Source: Myxococcota bacterium
Lineage (GTDB): Bacteria > Myxococcota_A > UBA9160 > UBA6930
Assembly: GCA_028285625.1 (NCBI GenBank)
Contig: JANQOX010000026.1
Span: forward strand, 81,825-145,824
DNA: 64,000 nucleotides
Direction of reading: 5' to 3'
Numbering within the stretch: the first letter of the stretch is position 1; each line of letters begins with the position of its first letter. Of this stretch, positions 42,345-49,948 are shown piece by piece. A program made the translations under genes and the position numbers. The notes under the pieces are model-generated. The model was not told where the DNA came from and did no database searches. It worked only from the letters and a program-made list of their open reading frames with translations.

Positions 42345-42350
42345 TACGGT
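42345..42350 (+). promoter_or_regulatory. -10 box TACGGT for the gene at 42370
   Basis: TACGGT ends 19 nt before the ATG at 42370. GGAGGA lies in the leader. Confidence 0.4.
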
Positions 42351-42369
42351 CCCGCACGGAGGATCGCTC

Positions 42370-42996
42370 ATGCGCCCCACCCGCCCCTGGCGGATCTCGC
42401 TCGTGTGCATCGCCCACGCAGCCTGGGCTTTGGCCTGCGCCAGCAGCCAGGTGGGCGGCACCGATGCCGATGCGATGCGCTACCGGCTCGCCGACAGCGG
42501 CAGCCACTGGGACATCGTGGGACAGGACCGCGTGCTCGACGATCTCCAGCCGCGCTACCCGGATTTCTTTGCCGTGGTCCTCGACCCGGGTCGAAGCGAC
42601 GAGCCCCCCACCCGCAGGATCCGGCTGCATCTCGAGCACGCGCCGGTCGATCGCCGCAACTACGACGCGCTCAACGCCGTGGCGATGGCCTACTTCGAGC
42701 TCAACTACCGCGGCGAGACCTCACGCGGCAACGCCGACATGGGATTCGTGTCGGCCGGCTTTCGAACCGCCAAGCTCGCCGCGATCCCATGGCGCGCCTA
42801 CGGCGAGATCCAGGACCCGAACCTGCGCGACGCGATCCTGGACTTCTTCCAGGACGCGGGCCAGGGCAACAAGCTGGGCGCGCAGGCGACCGCGGGACGA
42901 CTGTCCCGCATCGTCGCCTCGCTGGCCCCCAAAGAGCCCGACCCGGTTCGCCGAGCCCGCATCGAAGCCCTCGCCACCGCCCTCGCCCGCGAGTAG
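42370..42996 (+). CDS. Putative exported protein of unknown function
   Basis: 208 aa. The N-terminus (ISLVCIAHAAWALACASS) is a signal peptide, possibly lipidated at the Cys though the lipobox is poor. The mature part is soluble: LQPRYPDFFAVVLDP, NYDALNAVAMAYFELNY and a helical C-terminus. GGAGGA precedes the ATG. No family is recognised. It is divergent from the thioredoxin/CcdA pair and converges on the anti-sigma gene with a 10-nt gap. Confidence 0.65.
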   Translation: MRPTRPWRISLVCIAHAAWALACASSQVGGTDADAMRYRLADSGSHWDIVGQDRVLDDLQPRYPDFFAVVLDPGRSDEPPTRRIRLHLEHAPVDRRNYDALNAVAMAYFELNYRGETSRGNADMGFVSAGFRTAKLAAIPWRAYGEIQDPNLRDAILDFFQDAGQGNKLGAQATAGRLSRIVASLAPKEPDPVRRARIEALATALARE

Positions 42997-43006
42997 GTTC
43001 GCGTCG

Positions 43007-44632
43007 CTAGGCGATGGCGGTGGAGCGTTGCCAGACGGCGCGGGCGCGGTCGATCAGGAGGCCCAGGCCGACCATCGCCACGACCACGTGCAGCAACACA
43101 CCCAGGCCGGGGATCAGCGTGCCCACCGCCAGCACGCCGAGGCCGGTGATCAGGGCCACGCCGAAGTCGCGCAGGGTGTCGCCGGCCGGGCGCGTGATCG
43201 ACAGGCCGATCAGGGCCGCCACCAGGATGCCCGCCAGGTAGATCGCGGCCAGCAGCACCCCGGCGAGGATCAGCGCCGCGGGCATTCCGACCAACGTGAG
43301 CGCGAGCAGCACGATGACTGCGGGCGTCACCAGCAGCACGACGAAGCCCTTGCCCATGGACACGAAGAAGTCGCGCCCGTCGGGGATGGCCCCACCGAAC
43401 AGTCTGGGGAAGAGCGCGTAGACCAGCAGGCCCACACCGAAGGCCGCCGCCACACGGATCAGGATCCAGAAGTAGAAGCTCGCGCTCGTGTAGCGCGACC
43501 AGTACCCGGGCCGATCGTGCTCGACCACGGTGGTCGTCGCCCCGCCGCCGACCGTGGCGCCCGCATCCACGCGGACGTCGTCGGGGTTCCAGGTGTGCCA
43601 GGCCACGGCCCCCGCGACCTGGGCGCTCGACTCGACGGCACCGCGCTCGACGAAGAGTTCGGCATCGCGGCCCACGGACCCCAGCAGGCGCACCTTCTCG
43701 GACAACGAGATGAAGTCGCGACCCACCGTGCCTTCCATCACGACGTCGGCCCCGAAGGCCACCAGGTCGCTGGCGATGCGGGCCTCTTCTTCGATGGCGA
43801 TGCGATCGCCGGCGGTCAGCACCGTACTGCGGGCCTCGCCCTCGAGGTGGAGGTCCTCACCCACCATGACCAGGGTGCCGTCGATGGTGCCGGTGATCTC
43901 GGTCTCGCGCGCCATCGAGATCAAGAGCCCCGTCACGCGCCCACGGACCTCGAGCTGCTCGGCGAACGCGACCAGGTTGCCGTCGATGGTGCCGTCGATG
44001 CGGACGATCTCGCCGCTGGCAACGATGCTCCCCTCGAGGGTTTCGCCGCTTGCGAGAACGAGCCCCTCCTCGTGGATCTCCAAGACCGCGCGCGAAGGCA
44101 CCGCCGCGAGCGGCACGCAGAGCAGCAGCGCCACGCCGAGCGCCCTGGGCGGGCCCACGCGCCGGGTGAGCGCCGTGGTCACGAACGTGGCCAGCGCGGC
44201 GAGGCTGCCCATGGCGGCGACCGAGAGCGCGAACTCGAGCAGTCCGGGCGCGCGATCGCGCAGGGCGAAGACGAGGTCGAGGAACATTTCGTGGGCTCCG
44301 AGCAGGCGCGTCGGGGAGAGCCAGCTGGCTCCGGGAAGTCGGGTCTCGAGCAGCACGCCGACGACGGCCGCCACGGCAGCCGTAGCGAGCAACGCCACGG
44401 GCATGCCGACGGCGAGCCCACGCGCCGGCGCATCGGAGGCGTCGCGCGCGGCATCCCGCAGCGGACGCTCGCGCAGCACGTCGGCGAGCAGCTCCTTCTC
44501 GGTGCGCAGTGCCAGCACCAGCGCGCGGCAGCGCTCGCAGGTGACCAGGTGGCTCTCGTTCGGTCGCACGTCGTCGGGCTCGAGCTCGCCGTCGACGTAC
44601 GCGATCCAGACGGGCTCCAACGGGCAGCTCAT
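43007..44632 (-). CDS. Zinc-finger anti-sigma factor fused to bactofilin-like beta-helix and membrane domains
   Basis: 541 aa. The N-terminus is a ZAS-type anti-sigma finger: Cys3, then H28-x3-C32-x2-C35 (HLVTCERC). Two to three membrane segments follow (about 75-175). Then about 170 residues of short repeated strands (GSIVASGEIVRIDGTIDGNL, EGTVGRDFISLSEKVRLLGS) resemble bactofilin/polymer-forming beta-helices, presumably extracytoplasmic. Four or more C-terminal membrane segments close the protein. It follows its ECF sigma gene through a chain of three mini-cistrons. Sensing of envelope state by the beta-helix part, with release of sigma, is inferred. Confidence 0.8.
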   Translation of the reverse strand: MSCPLEPVWIAYVDGELEPDDVRPNESHLVTCERCRALVLALRTEKELLADVLRERPLRDAARDASDAPARGLAVGMPVALLATAAVAAVVGVLLETRLPGASWLSPTRLLGAHEMFLDLVFALRDRAPGLLEFALSVAAMGSLAALATFVTTALTRRVGPPRALGVALLLCVPLAAVPSRAVLEIHEEGLVLASGETLEGSIVASGEIVRIDGTIDGNLVAFAEQLEVRGRVTGLLISMARETEITGTIDGTLVMVGEDLHLEGEARSTVLTAGDRIAIEEEARIASDLVAFGADVVMEGTVGRDFISLSEKVRLLGSVGRDAELFVERGAVESSAQVAGAVAWHTWNPDDVRVDAGATVGGGATTTVVEHDRPGYWSRYTSASFYFWILIRVAAAFGVGLLVYALFPRLFGGAIPDGRDFFVSMGKGFVVLLVTPAVIVLLALTLVGMPAALILAGVLLAAIYLAGILVAALIGLSITRPAGDTLRDFGVALITGLGVLAVGTLIPGLGVLLHVVVAMVGLGLLIDRARAVWQRSTAIA

Positions 44633-44664
44633 GGCTGTCCGTTCCTACGCGTCGGACAGCTCAT
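44629..44664 (-). CDS. Mini-cistron 3 (MSCPTRRNGQP) before the anti-sigma gene
   Basis: Eleven codons plus TGA. Its stop overlaps the ATG of the anti-sigma gene at 44632 (ATGA). The first four residues equal those of the anti-sigma factor. Product function, if any, is unknown; a role in relaying ribosomes is inferred. Confidence 0.5.
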   Translation of the reverse strand: MSCPTRRNGQP

Positions 44665-44696
44665 GGCTGTCCGTTCCTACGCGTCGGACAGCTCAT
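44661..44696 (-). CDS. Mini-cistron 2 (MSCPTRRNGQP)
   Basis: Eleven codons identical to mini-cistron 3. It overlaps mini-cistron 1 upstream and mini-cistron 3 downstream by ATGA. Confidence 0.5.
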   Translation of the reverse strand: MSCPTRRNGQP

Positions 44697-44728
44697 GGCG
44701 GTCCGTTCCTTCGGGTCGGGCAGCTCAT
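44693..44728 (-). CDS. Mini-cistron 1 (MSCPTRRNGPP)
   Basis: Eleven codons. The ATG overlaps the TGA of the sigma gene at 44725-44727. It differs from the other two by several synonymous changes and one Gln-to-Pro change. Confidence 0.5.
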   Translation of the reverse strand: MSCPTRRNGPP

Positions 44729-45303
44729 GGCTCGGCCCGCAGCGCGGCGCGCAGCTTCACGCGCGCGCGGTAGAGCAGCGGCCCGATGGCACTGCTCGAG
44801 ATCCCGGTCGCCTCGGCGATCTCTTCGTACGAGAGCTCGGCGAAGTAGCGAAGCACCAGCGGTACGCGGTGACGGTCGTCCAGCTCGTCCATGGCCTCGA
44901 GCAGGCGACGGCGCTCCTCGGCCTGCAGTGCCGCGCCGAGCGGCGACGGCCCCGGACCAGGTAGCGCCCCCTCTTCGACCTCGGCGGCTTCGAAGATGCG
45001 CCCCTCGACGCGGCGACGGCGCAGCCGGTCGATGCAGTGATTGGCCGCCACGCCCAGCACCCAGCGGCGAAAGGGCCGCGACGGGTCGTACTGGGCGAAC
45101 GCCTGCCGCGCGCGCAGAAAGGCCTCGCTGCGTGCGTCTTCGACGTCGGGCCCCGCGCCCAGCAGGCGCGTGCACAGCCGGGTCACGTCGGACTCGTGGC
45201 GCTCGTACAGGGATGCGAAGGCATCCAACCCGACCCCGGCCGGATCGCCGCTCAAACTCCCTCCCATCGGGAACACCCTGGGGAACGCGAATGACGTGAA
45301 CAT
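44725..45303 (-). CDS. ECF sigma factor paired with the bactofilin-type anti-sigma
   Basis: 192 aa. Region 2: FASLYERHESDVTRLCTRLL and FRRWVLGVAANHCIDRLRRR. Region 4: LDDRHRVPLVLRYFAELSYEEIAE with helix-turn-helix SSSAIGPLLYRARVKL. It ends RAEP with its TGA inside the first copied ATGA junction. A TAGAAG hexamer ends 9 nt before the ATG at 45303. An alternative ATG at 45267 would remove 12 residues. Confidence 0.87.
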   Translation of the reverse strand: MFTSFAFPRVFPMGGSLSGDPAGVGLDAFASLYERHESDVTRLCTRLLGAGPDVEDARSEAFLRARQAFAQYDPSRPFRRWVLGVAANHCIDRLRRRRVEGRIFEAAEVEEGALPGPGPSPLGAALQAEERRRLLEAMDELDDRHRVPLVLRYFAELSYEEIAEATGISSSAIGPLLYRARVKLRAALRAEP

Positions 45304-45312
45304 CCTCGCACG

Positions 45313-45318
45313 CTTCTA
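45313..45318 (-). promoter_or_regulatory. -10-like TAGAAG for the sigma/anti-sigma unit, leaderless spacing
   Basis: TAGAAG on the minus strand ends 9 nt before the ATG at 45303. It lacks the final T of a canonical box. Confidence 0.35.
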
Positions 45319-45377
45319 CGAGCGAGCGCCGGGAACTTGTCGCCGGGCGCCCCGCGGGGGCAACACCCCAGGGCGGC

Positions 45378-46604
45378 TTACGAGTACCGCGCCTCCTTGC
45401 CCTTGGAGGTGCCGTGGTGGGCGGCGGCTTCGCGGAGGTCGGCCACGAGCTGGTCGGCCACGCCCTCGTGCTCGGGGCTCAGCATCACGTGCAGCGCGTC
45501 GGGGCCGTTCTGGCGATCGACGCCCCAGCCCTTCTCGTCGAGCACGTCGCCGATGGCGAAGACGTCGTCCTTGTCCGAGGTGAAGGCGAACACGCCCATC
45601 ACCGGCTCGCCGATCACGCGCATGCCGTCGATCGAGCGGACGCCCGCCTGGATGGTGTCGCGCGCGGCGAGGATGCGGCGGGCGAGCTTCACGTAGCCCT
45701 CTTCGCCGAGGAAGTTCATCACCGCCCAGGCCGCCGCGATGGGCGCGGCGGGCCGCGCGCCCGCCATGGCGAACGACAGGTACAGACCACCCGGCCAGTC
45801 GGCGTACAGGAACCGCTGGTACTTCTTCAGGTGCTCCTCGTCGCGGTGCAGCACCACCGAAGCGCCCTTGGTGCAGTAGCCGTACTTGTGCACGTCGGCC
45901 GACATGGTGGTCACACCCGGAACGCGAAAGTCGAACGGCGGCACCGGCTGGTCGAGCTTCTCCCAGAAGGGCAGCAGGAAGCCACCGAGACACGCGTCGG
46001 TGTGGAACGAGATGCCCCGCTCGGCCGCCAGGGCCGACAGCTCGGGGATGGGGTCGACGGTGCCGAACGGATAGTTCGGCGCCGAGCCCACGACCACGGC
46101 CGTCTGGTCGCCGATCAGCTTCTCGGCAGCACCCACGTCGGCGCGCAGGTCGTCGCCGATCGGGATCTGCACGTGCTCCATGCCCAGGTAGCTCGCCGCC
46201 TTGGCGAAGGCGGGATGCGCCGTCACCGGCGCGAGCAGCTGGGGCGCCTGCACGTCGCGCTCGGCGCGCGCGCGGTCGCGTGCCGCCTTCATCGCCATGA
46301 TGATGCTCTCGGTCCCGCCCGAGGTCATGCAGCCGCCGTGGCCCGCGGGCGCATGGAGCAGGCCTCCGGCCATGGCCACCACGTCGAGCTCCATCTGCCG
46401 CAGGCTCGGAAACCGCAGGGGGTTGAGCGCGTTCTCGTAGAGGTAGAGCTCGTTGGCATCGTGGAGCAGGTCGTCCACCTCTTCGCCGGCCGGATAGATC
46501 AGGCTGAAGGTGCGCGCGCCGCGCCAGTCGGCATCGGCCTGCTTGCGCTTGCGCATGTCCTCGAGAAGCGCGGCCTTGTCGGTGCCCTGCTTGGGAAGCT
46601 CCAT
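45378..46604 (-). CDS. PLP-dependent lyase/decarboxylase of the group II family (sphingosine-1-phosphate lyase-like)
   Basis: 408 aa. The PLP Lys is Lys240 in SADVHKYGYCTKGASVV, the form seen in S1P lyases and related group II decarboxylases. Upstream, GCMTSGGTESIIMAMKAARD is the phosphate-cup/substrate region and FHTDACLGGF contains the PLP-pyridine Asp. Cleavage of a phosphorylated long-chain base, or decarboxylation of an amino acid, are the main options. Sphingolipid synthesis genes are not in this window. The ATG is placed with AAGGAA six bases upstream; a GTG lies one codon earlier. Confidence 0.82.
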   Translation of the reverse strand: MELPKQGTDKAALLEDMRKRKQADADWRGARTFSLIYPAGEEVDDLLHDANELYLYENALNPLRFPSLRQMELDVVAMAGGLLHAPAGHGGCMTSGGTESIIMAMKAARDRARAERDVQAPQLLAPVTAHPAFAKAASYLGMEHVQIPIGDDLRADVGAAEKLIGDQTAVVVGSAPNYPFGTVDPIPELSALAAERGISFHTDACLGGFLLPFWEKLDQPVPPFDFRVPGVTTMSADVHKYGYCTKGASVVLHRDEEHLKKYQRFLYADWPGGLYLSFAMAGARPAAPIAAAWAVMNFLGEEGYVKLARRILAARDTIQAGVRSIDGMRVIGEPVMGVFAFTSDKDDVFAIGDVLDEKGWGVDRQNGPDALHVMLSPEHEGVADQLVADLREAAAHHGTSKGKEARYS

Positions 46605-46669
46605 CACGCGTTCCTTTCGCTGCCGCCCGATCCGGGGCGGCCGTGGTCGTGTCGCCCTGCCCTGACGGC

Positions 46670-47956
46670 TCAGGCCTTCTTGGCGGGATCCTCGAGCGGC
46701 ACGCTCAGGCCCGAGCCGCTGGCGCTCGCGGCGGCGCCCTGCGCGTTGCCCGCCTGCTGCTCCACGATCTGGCGGCCGAGCGCCAGGATCTCGGGGATGT
46801 CGTCGTCGGCCAGCGGCTGCATGGGCTGCTTGCGCGCCATGGCCTGCTCGATGGCCGGCGCCAGCGCCTCCTGCTTGGCCGCGGCGCGCTCGGCCCCGCG
46901 ATCCTGGAACTCGGGCATCACGTCACTGGCGAACAGCTCGAGCGATTCACAGATGTGATCGTGGCGGTTCTTGCCGCCCTGCTGGATGAAGATCACCTGG
47001 TCGACGCCCGCGTCCTCGAAGCCTCGCAGGTGCTCGCGCAGCTGCGCCGGCGTACCGATCCCGCGCGATTGGCCCGCCTCGGGCAGGCTGGACTTCGCCG
47101 CCTCGTAGTTCTTCCAGATGTCGGTGCGCCCGGGTTTGTGGCTGCCGAAGATGTAGTGGTGGCCGAGGCCGTAGCCGAAGAAGCGGAAGCCGTCTTCGCC
47201 GCGGCGCCGCGCCTCTTCTTCGTCCGGGTGGCACGAGAAGCCCGTCACCATGGCGATCTGCGGGTTCACCGCGTGACCGATGGGCGTGCACTCCTCGCGG
47301 AAGATGCGCCGGTAGTCCTCCACCCAGGTCCGCGCCTCTTCCGGGTCGACGAAGGCGAAGGTGAGGGCGCCGATCCCGAGCTTGGCGGCCAGCTTGATGG
47401 TCTCGCGGTTCGAGCACGCGACCCACAGCGGCGGGTGCGGCTTCTGCACGGGCTTCGGCACCAGGTTGCGGCACGGCATCGAGAAGTACTTGCCGTCGTA
47501 GCCGGGGTACGGGTCCATCACCATCAGGTTGCAGGTCTGCTCGACGGCTTCGCGCCACATCTCGCGCTTCTGGTCCACGGGCACACCGAACCCACCGAGT
47601 TCGGCCAGCGAAGACGACTCGCCGGTGCCGAAGTCGACGCGCCCGTTCGAAACCAGATCGAGGGTGGCGATGCGCGAGGCGATCTTGGCGGGGTGGCTGT
47701 AGCCCGGCGGCATCAGCACGATGCCGTGGCCCAGACGGATGTTGCGCGTGCGCTGGGAGCACGCGGCCAGGAACACCTCGGGTGCCGAAGAGTGCGAGTA
47801 CTCCTCGAGAAAGTGGTGCTCGACCTCCCAGGCGTAGTCCAGGCCCAGGCTGTCGGCGAGTTCGACCTGGTCGAGGGCCTCGTTGAACAAGCGCTGCTCT
47901 GCGCCGTCGTCCCAGGGCCTCGGGAGTTGGTGCTCGTAGAAGATTCCGAACTTCAT
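46670..47956 (-). CDS. Luciferase-like (LLM) flavin-dependent oxidoreductase
   Basis: 428 aa. MKFGIFYEHQLPRPW is the typical LLM N-terminus with the DQVELADSLGLDYAWEVEHH segment. HGIVLMPPGYSHPAKIASRI and GRVDFGTGESSSLAELGGFG form the flavin-binding TIM barrel. A C-terminal region of about 70 residues exceeds the family core. Oxidation of an unknown substrate with F420 or FMN is expected; actinobacterial and deltaproteobacterial relatives often act in steroid or terpenoid catabolism. It is 65 nt upstream of the PLP-lyase start. Confidence 0.87.
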   Translation of the reverse strand: MKFGIFYEHQLPRPWDDGAEQRLFNEALDQVELADSLGLDYAWEVEHHFLEEYSHSSAPEVFLAACSQRTRNIRLGHGIVLMPPGYSHPAKIASRIATLDLVSNGRVDFGTGESSSLAELGGFGVPVDQKREMWREAVEQTCNLMVMDPYPGYDGKYFSMPCRNLVPKPVQKPHPPLWVACSNRETIKLAAKLGIGALTFAFVDPEEARTWVEDYRRIFREECTPIGHAVNPQIAMVTGFSCHPDEEEARRRGEDGFRFFGYGLGHHYIFGSHKPGRTDIWKNYEAAKSSLPEAGQSRGIGTPAQLREHLRGFEDAGVDQVIFIQQGGKNRHDHICESLELFASDVMPEFQDRGAERAAAKQEALAPAIEQAMARKQPMQPLADDDIPEILALGRQIVEQQAGNAQGAAASASGSGLSVPLEDPAKKA

Positions 47957-48055
47957 GCCGCCCTCGTCTTCGACCCGACCCGGCCGGAGTTCCAGCATGG
48001 CACAGTGCGGGATGGCGAGCGAAGCGGCCGATCGCCGGGAGCGCGGGAACCGGCC

Positions 48056-48733
48056 TCAGTCGCTCCCGGTCGGCAGGATCGGCCTTCCCAGCATCCAACC
48101 CACCCCGTCGGCGAGCAGCACGGCTCCGAGGGCGAACAGCAGCAGGGGCACCAGCAGCTGACTGGCCGACCCCACGCCGCGGTTCACGCGCTCGAAGAAG
48201 ATCTTGCTCTCCTCGTGGAGCAACCGCCGCGCGAGCACCAACCCGAGGAAGGGCAGCGAGAACACGCCCAGAAAGAAGAACACGGCCACCTGCGCCGCCG
48301 CGCCGGGGACGCCCGAGCGCGTGATCACGTCGAGCGCGGCGAAGTACGGCAGCGCGAACGGCGTGCCCAGCAGACCCACCTGCACACCGCGCAGAACCGC
48401 CCCGGGCGCCGACAGCGGCATCACCTTGTAGACGCGCGCCTTGGGACGCCGCCCGTGCAGCACGGCCGCCAGCACCAGCAGGGCTCCGATGCCCATGCCG
48501 ATCACGTAGTCGGCCCCTTCGGGATTGGTGAAACGCTCGCGCACGGCCACGAACACCGGCGCGAGCGCGTAGCCCGCAAGCCAGAGCACCGCGAGAAATC
48601 CCGACAGCAGCAGCAGGGCGGTCCGGTACGGGTGCTTGCCGCCGAGCGCCCAGGTCACCCCGGCGAACAGCACCGGACTGATCAGCGCCTCGAGAAAGGC
48701 CATGGGCGCCAGGATCGCCAGCAGCGAGAACAC
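48056..48733 (-). CDS. GAP/Sap-like (LysE superfamily) membrane protein
   Basis: 225 aa with about six hydrophobic segments. MAFLEALISPVLFAGVTWAL and TALLLLSGFLAVLWLAGYAL at the N-terminus and VAVFFFLGVFSLPFLGLVLA later fit the Sap/GAP membrane families related to LysE exporters. An exporter role is inferred; substrate unknown. The GTG start lacks a Shine-Dalgarno and the ATG at residue 11 is an alternative. Confidence 0.55.
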   Translation of the reverse strand: MFSLLAILAPMAFLEALISPVLFAGVTWALGGKHPYRTALLLLSGFLAVLWLAGYALAPVFVAVRERFTNPEGADYVIGMGIGALLVLAAVLHGRRPKARVYKVMPLSAPGAVLRGVQVGLLGTPFALPYFAALDVITRSGVPGAAAQVAVFFFLGVFSLPFLGLVLARRLLHEESKIFFERVNRGVGSASQLLVPLLLFALGAVLLADGVGWMLGRPILPTGSD

Positions 48734-48819
48734 GGTGGTGGCTGGTCCCGGAAACGCATGGCCGGATCTTCGCCCAGTGCGCGCCCCGTGACGACAACCG
48801 GTGGCGCATTCGGATCGTC

Positions 48820-48825
48820 TAGGAT
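48820..48825 (+). promoter_or_regulatory. -10 box TAGGAT for pdxH, leaderless spacing
   Basis: TAGGAT ends 6 nt before a GTG at 48832 that is directly followed by ATG. There is no Shine-Dalgarno. Confidence 0.55.
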
Positions 48826-48831
48826 CGGTCG

Positions 48832-49479
48832 GTGATGGAGCCCGACCCCGACGACCGCTGGCTCGCCCGCGACCCGCTGCCGCCCGAACCCCTGGCCGTG
48901 GCCGACGCCTGGCTCCGCCAGGCCTTCGAGGCGGGTCGGCAGCCCAACCCCCACGCCGTGGCGCTCGCCACCCGCGAACCCGATGGCCGACCCGGCGTGC
49001 GCATGGTGCTGTGCAAGCGCATCGAGCCCGATGCGGGAGCGATCGTCTTCTACACGGATCGGACCAGCGCGAAGGCCCGGGCCCTGGCCGCGCACCCCGT
49101 CGCCGCCGTGGCGTTCCACTTCAACGACGCGGGGAGACAGGTGCGCGTAGAAGGGCACATCGCGCCGACCGACGATGCCGACTCGGATGCCTACTTCGCG
49201 AGCCGCCCGCGCGAAACGCAGCTGGCGGCCTGGGCCAGCCATCAGAGCCAACCCCTCGCCACACGCGAGGCGCTCGAGGCCGCCCTCGCAGAGGTCGTGT
49301 CACGCCACCCGCCCGCCGCCCCGGTCCCCCGGCCCCCGGACTGGGGCGGCTACCGGCTACTGGCCGACCGGGTCGAACTCTGGCGAAGCCGCCCGGCCCG
49401 GCTCCACGACCGGGCCCGGTGGTCACGCGAGCTCGACCCGGTGCCCGGGCCCTGGCGCATCGAACGCCTCCAGCCGTAG
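48832..49479 (+). CDS. pdxH: Pyridoxamine 5'-phosphate oxidase
   Basis: 215 aa from GTG (214 from the adjacent ATG), the usual PdxH length. Diagnostic segments are NPHAVALATREPDGRPGVRM, VLCKRI and IVFYTDRTSAKARALAAHP for FMN and substrate binding, ASHQSQPLATREAL, and the C-terminal PPDWGGYRLLADRVELW with SRPARLHDRARW. It oxidises pyridoxamine or pyridoxine 5'-phosphate to PLP, which serves the PLP enzymes in this window (S1P-lyase-like protein, CysK). The usual final Arg-Leu-x-Pro is modified to ERLQP. Confidence 0.92.
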   Translation: MMEPDPDDRWLARDPLPPEPLAVADAWLRQAFEAGRQPNPHAVALATREPDGRPGVRMVLCKRIEPDAGAIVFYTDRTSAKARALAAHPVAAVAFHFNDAGRQVRVEGHIAPTDDADSDAYFASRPRETQLAAWASHQSQPLATREALEAALAEVVSRHPPAAPVPRPPDWGGYRLLADRVELWRSRPARLHDRARWSRELDPVPGPWRIERLQP

Positions 49480-49621
49480 CAAGCTTGGTTGAGGTGGGGC
49501 CCCGGGGCGCTGCCGGCTCGGCAATGGCGGAGGGACCCGGGGGCGACATGCAGCGCTCCAGGGTCGCGGTGCGCCCTGTGGACGTGGCCGGTTTGGCGAC
49601 CGCGGAGGCGGCTTGGGGGCC

Positions 49622-49661
49622 AGAACAGAAAAGCCCGGCTCCGCGTGATGCGGCGCCGGGC
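49622..49661 (-). terminator. Intrinsic terminator on the minus strand
   Basis: Read on the minus strand, GCCCGGC (49661-49655) pairs with GCCGGGC (49639-49633), and TTTTCTGTTCTG follows. This is the best rho-independent terminator in the window. It would end transcripts from the sigma/anti-sigma unit at 49.9-51.5 kb or from the repeat region. Confidence 0.6.
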
Positions 49662-49684
49662 CTCCCTGGGAAGGGGATGTATTG
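49657..49684. repeat. 28-bp direct repeat, copy 1
   Basis: Sequence beginning CGGGCCTCCCTGGGAAGGGG and ending GATGTATTG, identical to copy 2, which starts 183 bp later at 49840. It adjoins the terminator hairpin. Confidence 0.85.
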
Positions 49685-49839
49685 CTGTCACCCTTTATGT
49701 GGGCGGCCACCCCGGGATGTGTCAGCGCGGGGGGCGCTTTTCTGCCGCCCGGGCGGGTGCCCGCCGCAGGGCACGGTCGTGGGCCCCGGATTCGAATCGG
49801 GCCCCAGACGGCAAGCGGCCCGGCGAAGCGCGGCTTCGT

Positions 49840-49867
49840 CGGGCCTCCCTGGGAAGGGGATGTATTG
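49840..49867. repeat. 28-bp direct repeat, copy 2
   Basis: Identical to copy 1. It also adjoins a hairpin (GCCCGGCGAAGC with GCTTCGTCGGGC), but this one has no T-run. Confidence 0.85.
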
Positions 49868-49948
49868 GCTTGTCATGGAGTAGGTGGCCCCGGCCCGGCA
49901 ATCGGTGTCACGGGTTTCTGCATCCCAAGCCAAAAAACTCGGTCGGCC

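Larger units (their letters stand above)
44626..44730. repeat. Tandem 32-bp repeat copying the sigma/anti-sigma junction
   Basis: Three full 32-bp units start at 44626, 44658 and 44690, with a partial fourth at 44722. On the minus strand each unit carries a purine-rich AGGAACGGA, a stop/start ATGA overlap and the first codons of the anti-sigma gene (Met-Ser-Cys-Pro). Units 2 and 3 are nearly identical; the one nearest the sigma gene has diverged. Confidence 0.92.
49480..49948. other. 469-bp intergenic region with repeats and hairpins; no gene supported
   Basis: Between convergent pdxH and the exported-protein gene. It holds a minus-strand intrinsic terminator (49622-49661), two copies of a 28-bp direct repeat each adjoining a hairpin, and a near-palindrome GGATTCGAATC at 49788-49798. 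Short open frames exist on both strands but lack ribosome sites and coding character. It could encode one or two minus-strand small RNAs; this is inference. Confidence 0.5.

Noticed and set aside
45267-45303. Alternative start of the second sigma factor at 45267
   Set aside because: Kept as an alternative only; the ATG at 45303 has the 9-nt -10 spacing seen at other unit heads.
49785-49810. GGATTCGAATC, resembling a tRNA T-loop
   Set aside because: The position pairing with C61 is A, not G, and no D-arm, anticodon arm or acceptor stem can be built around it on either strand.
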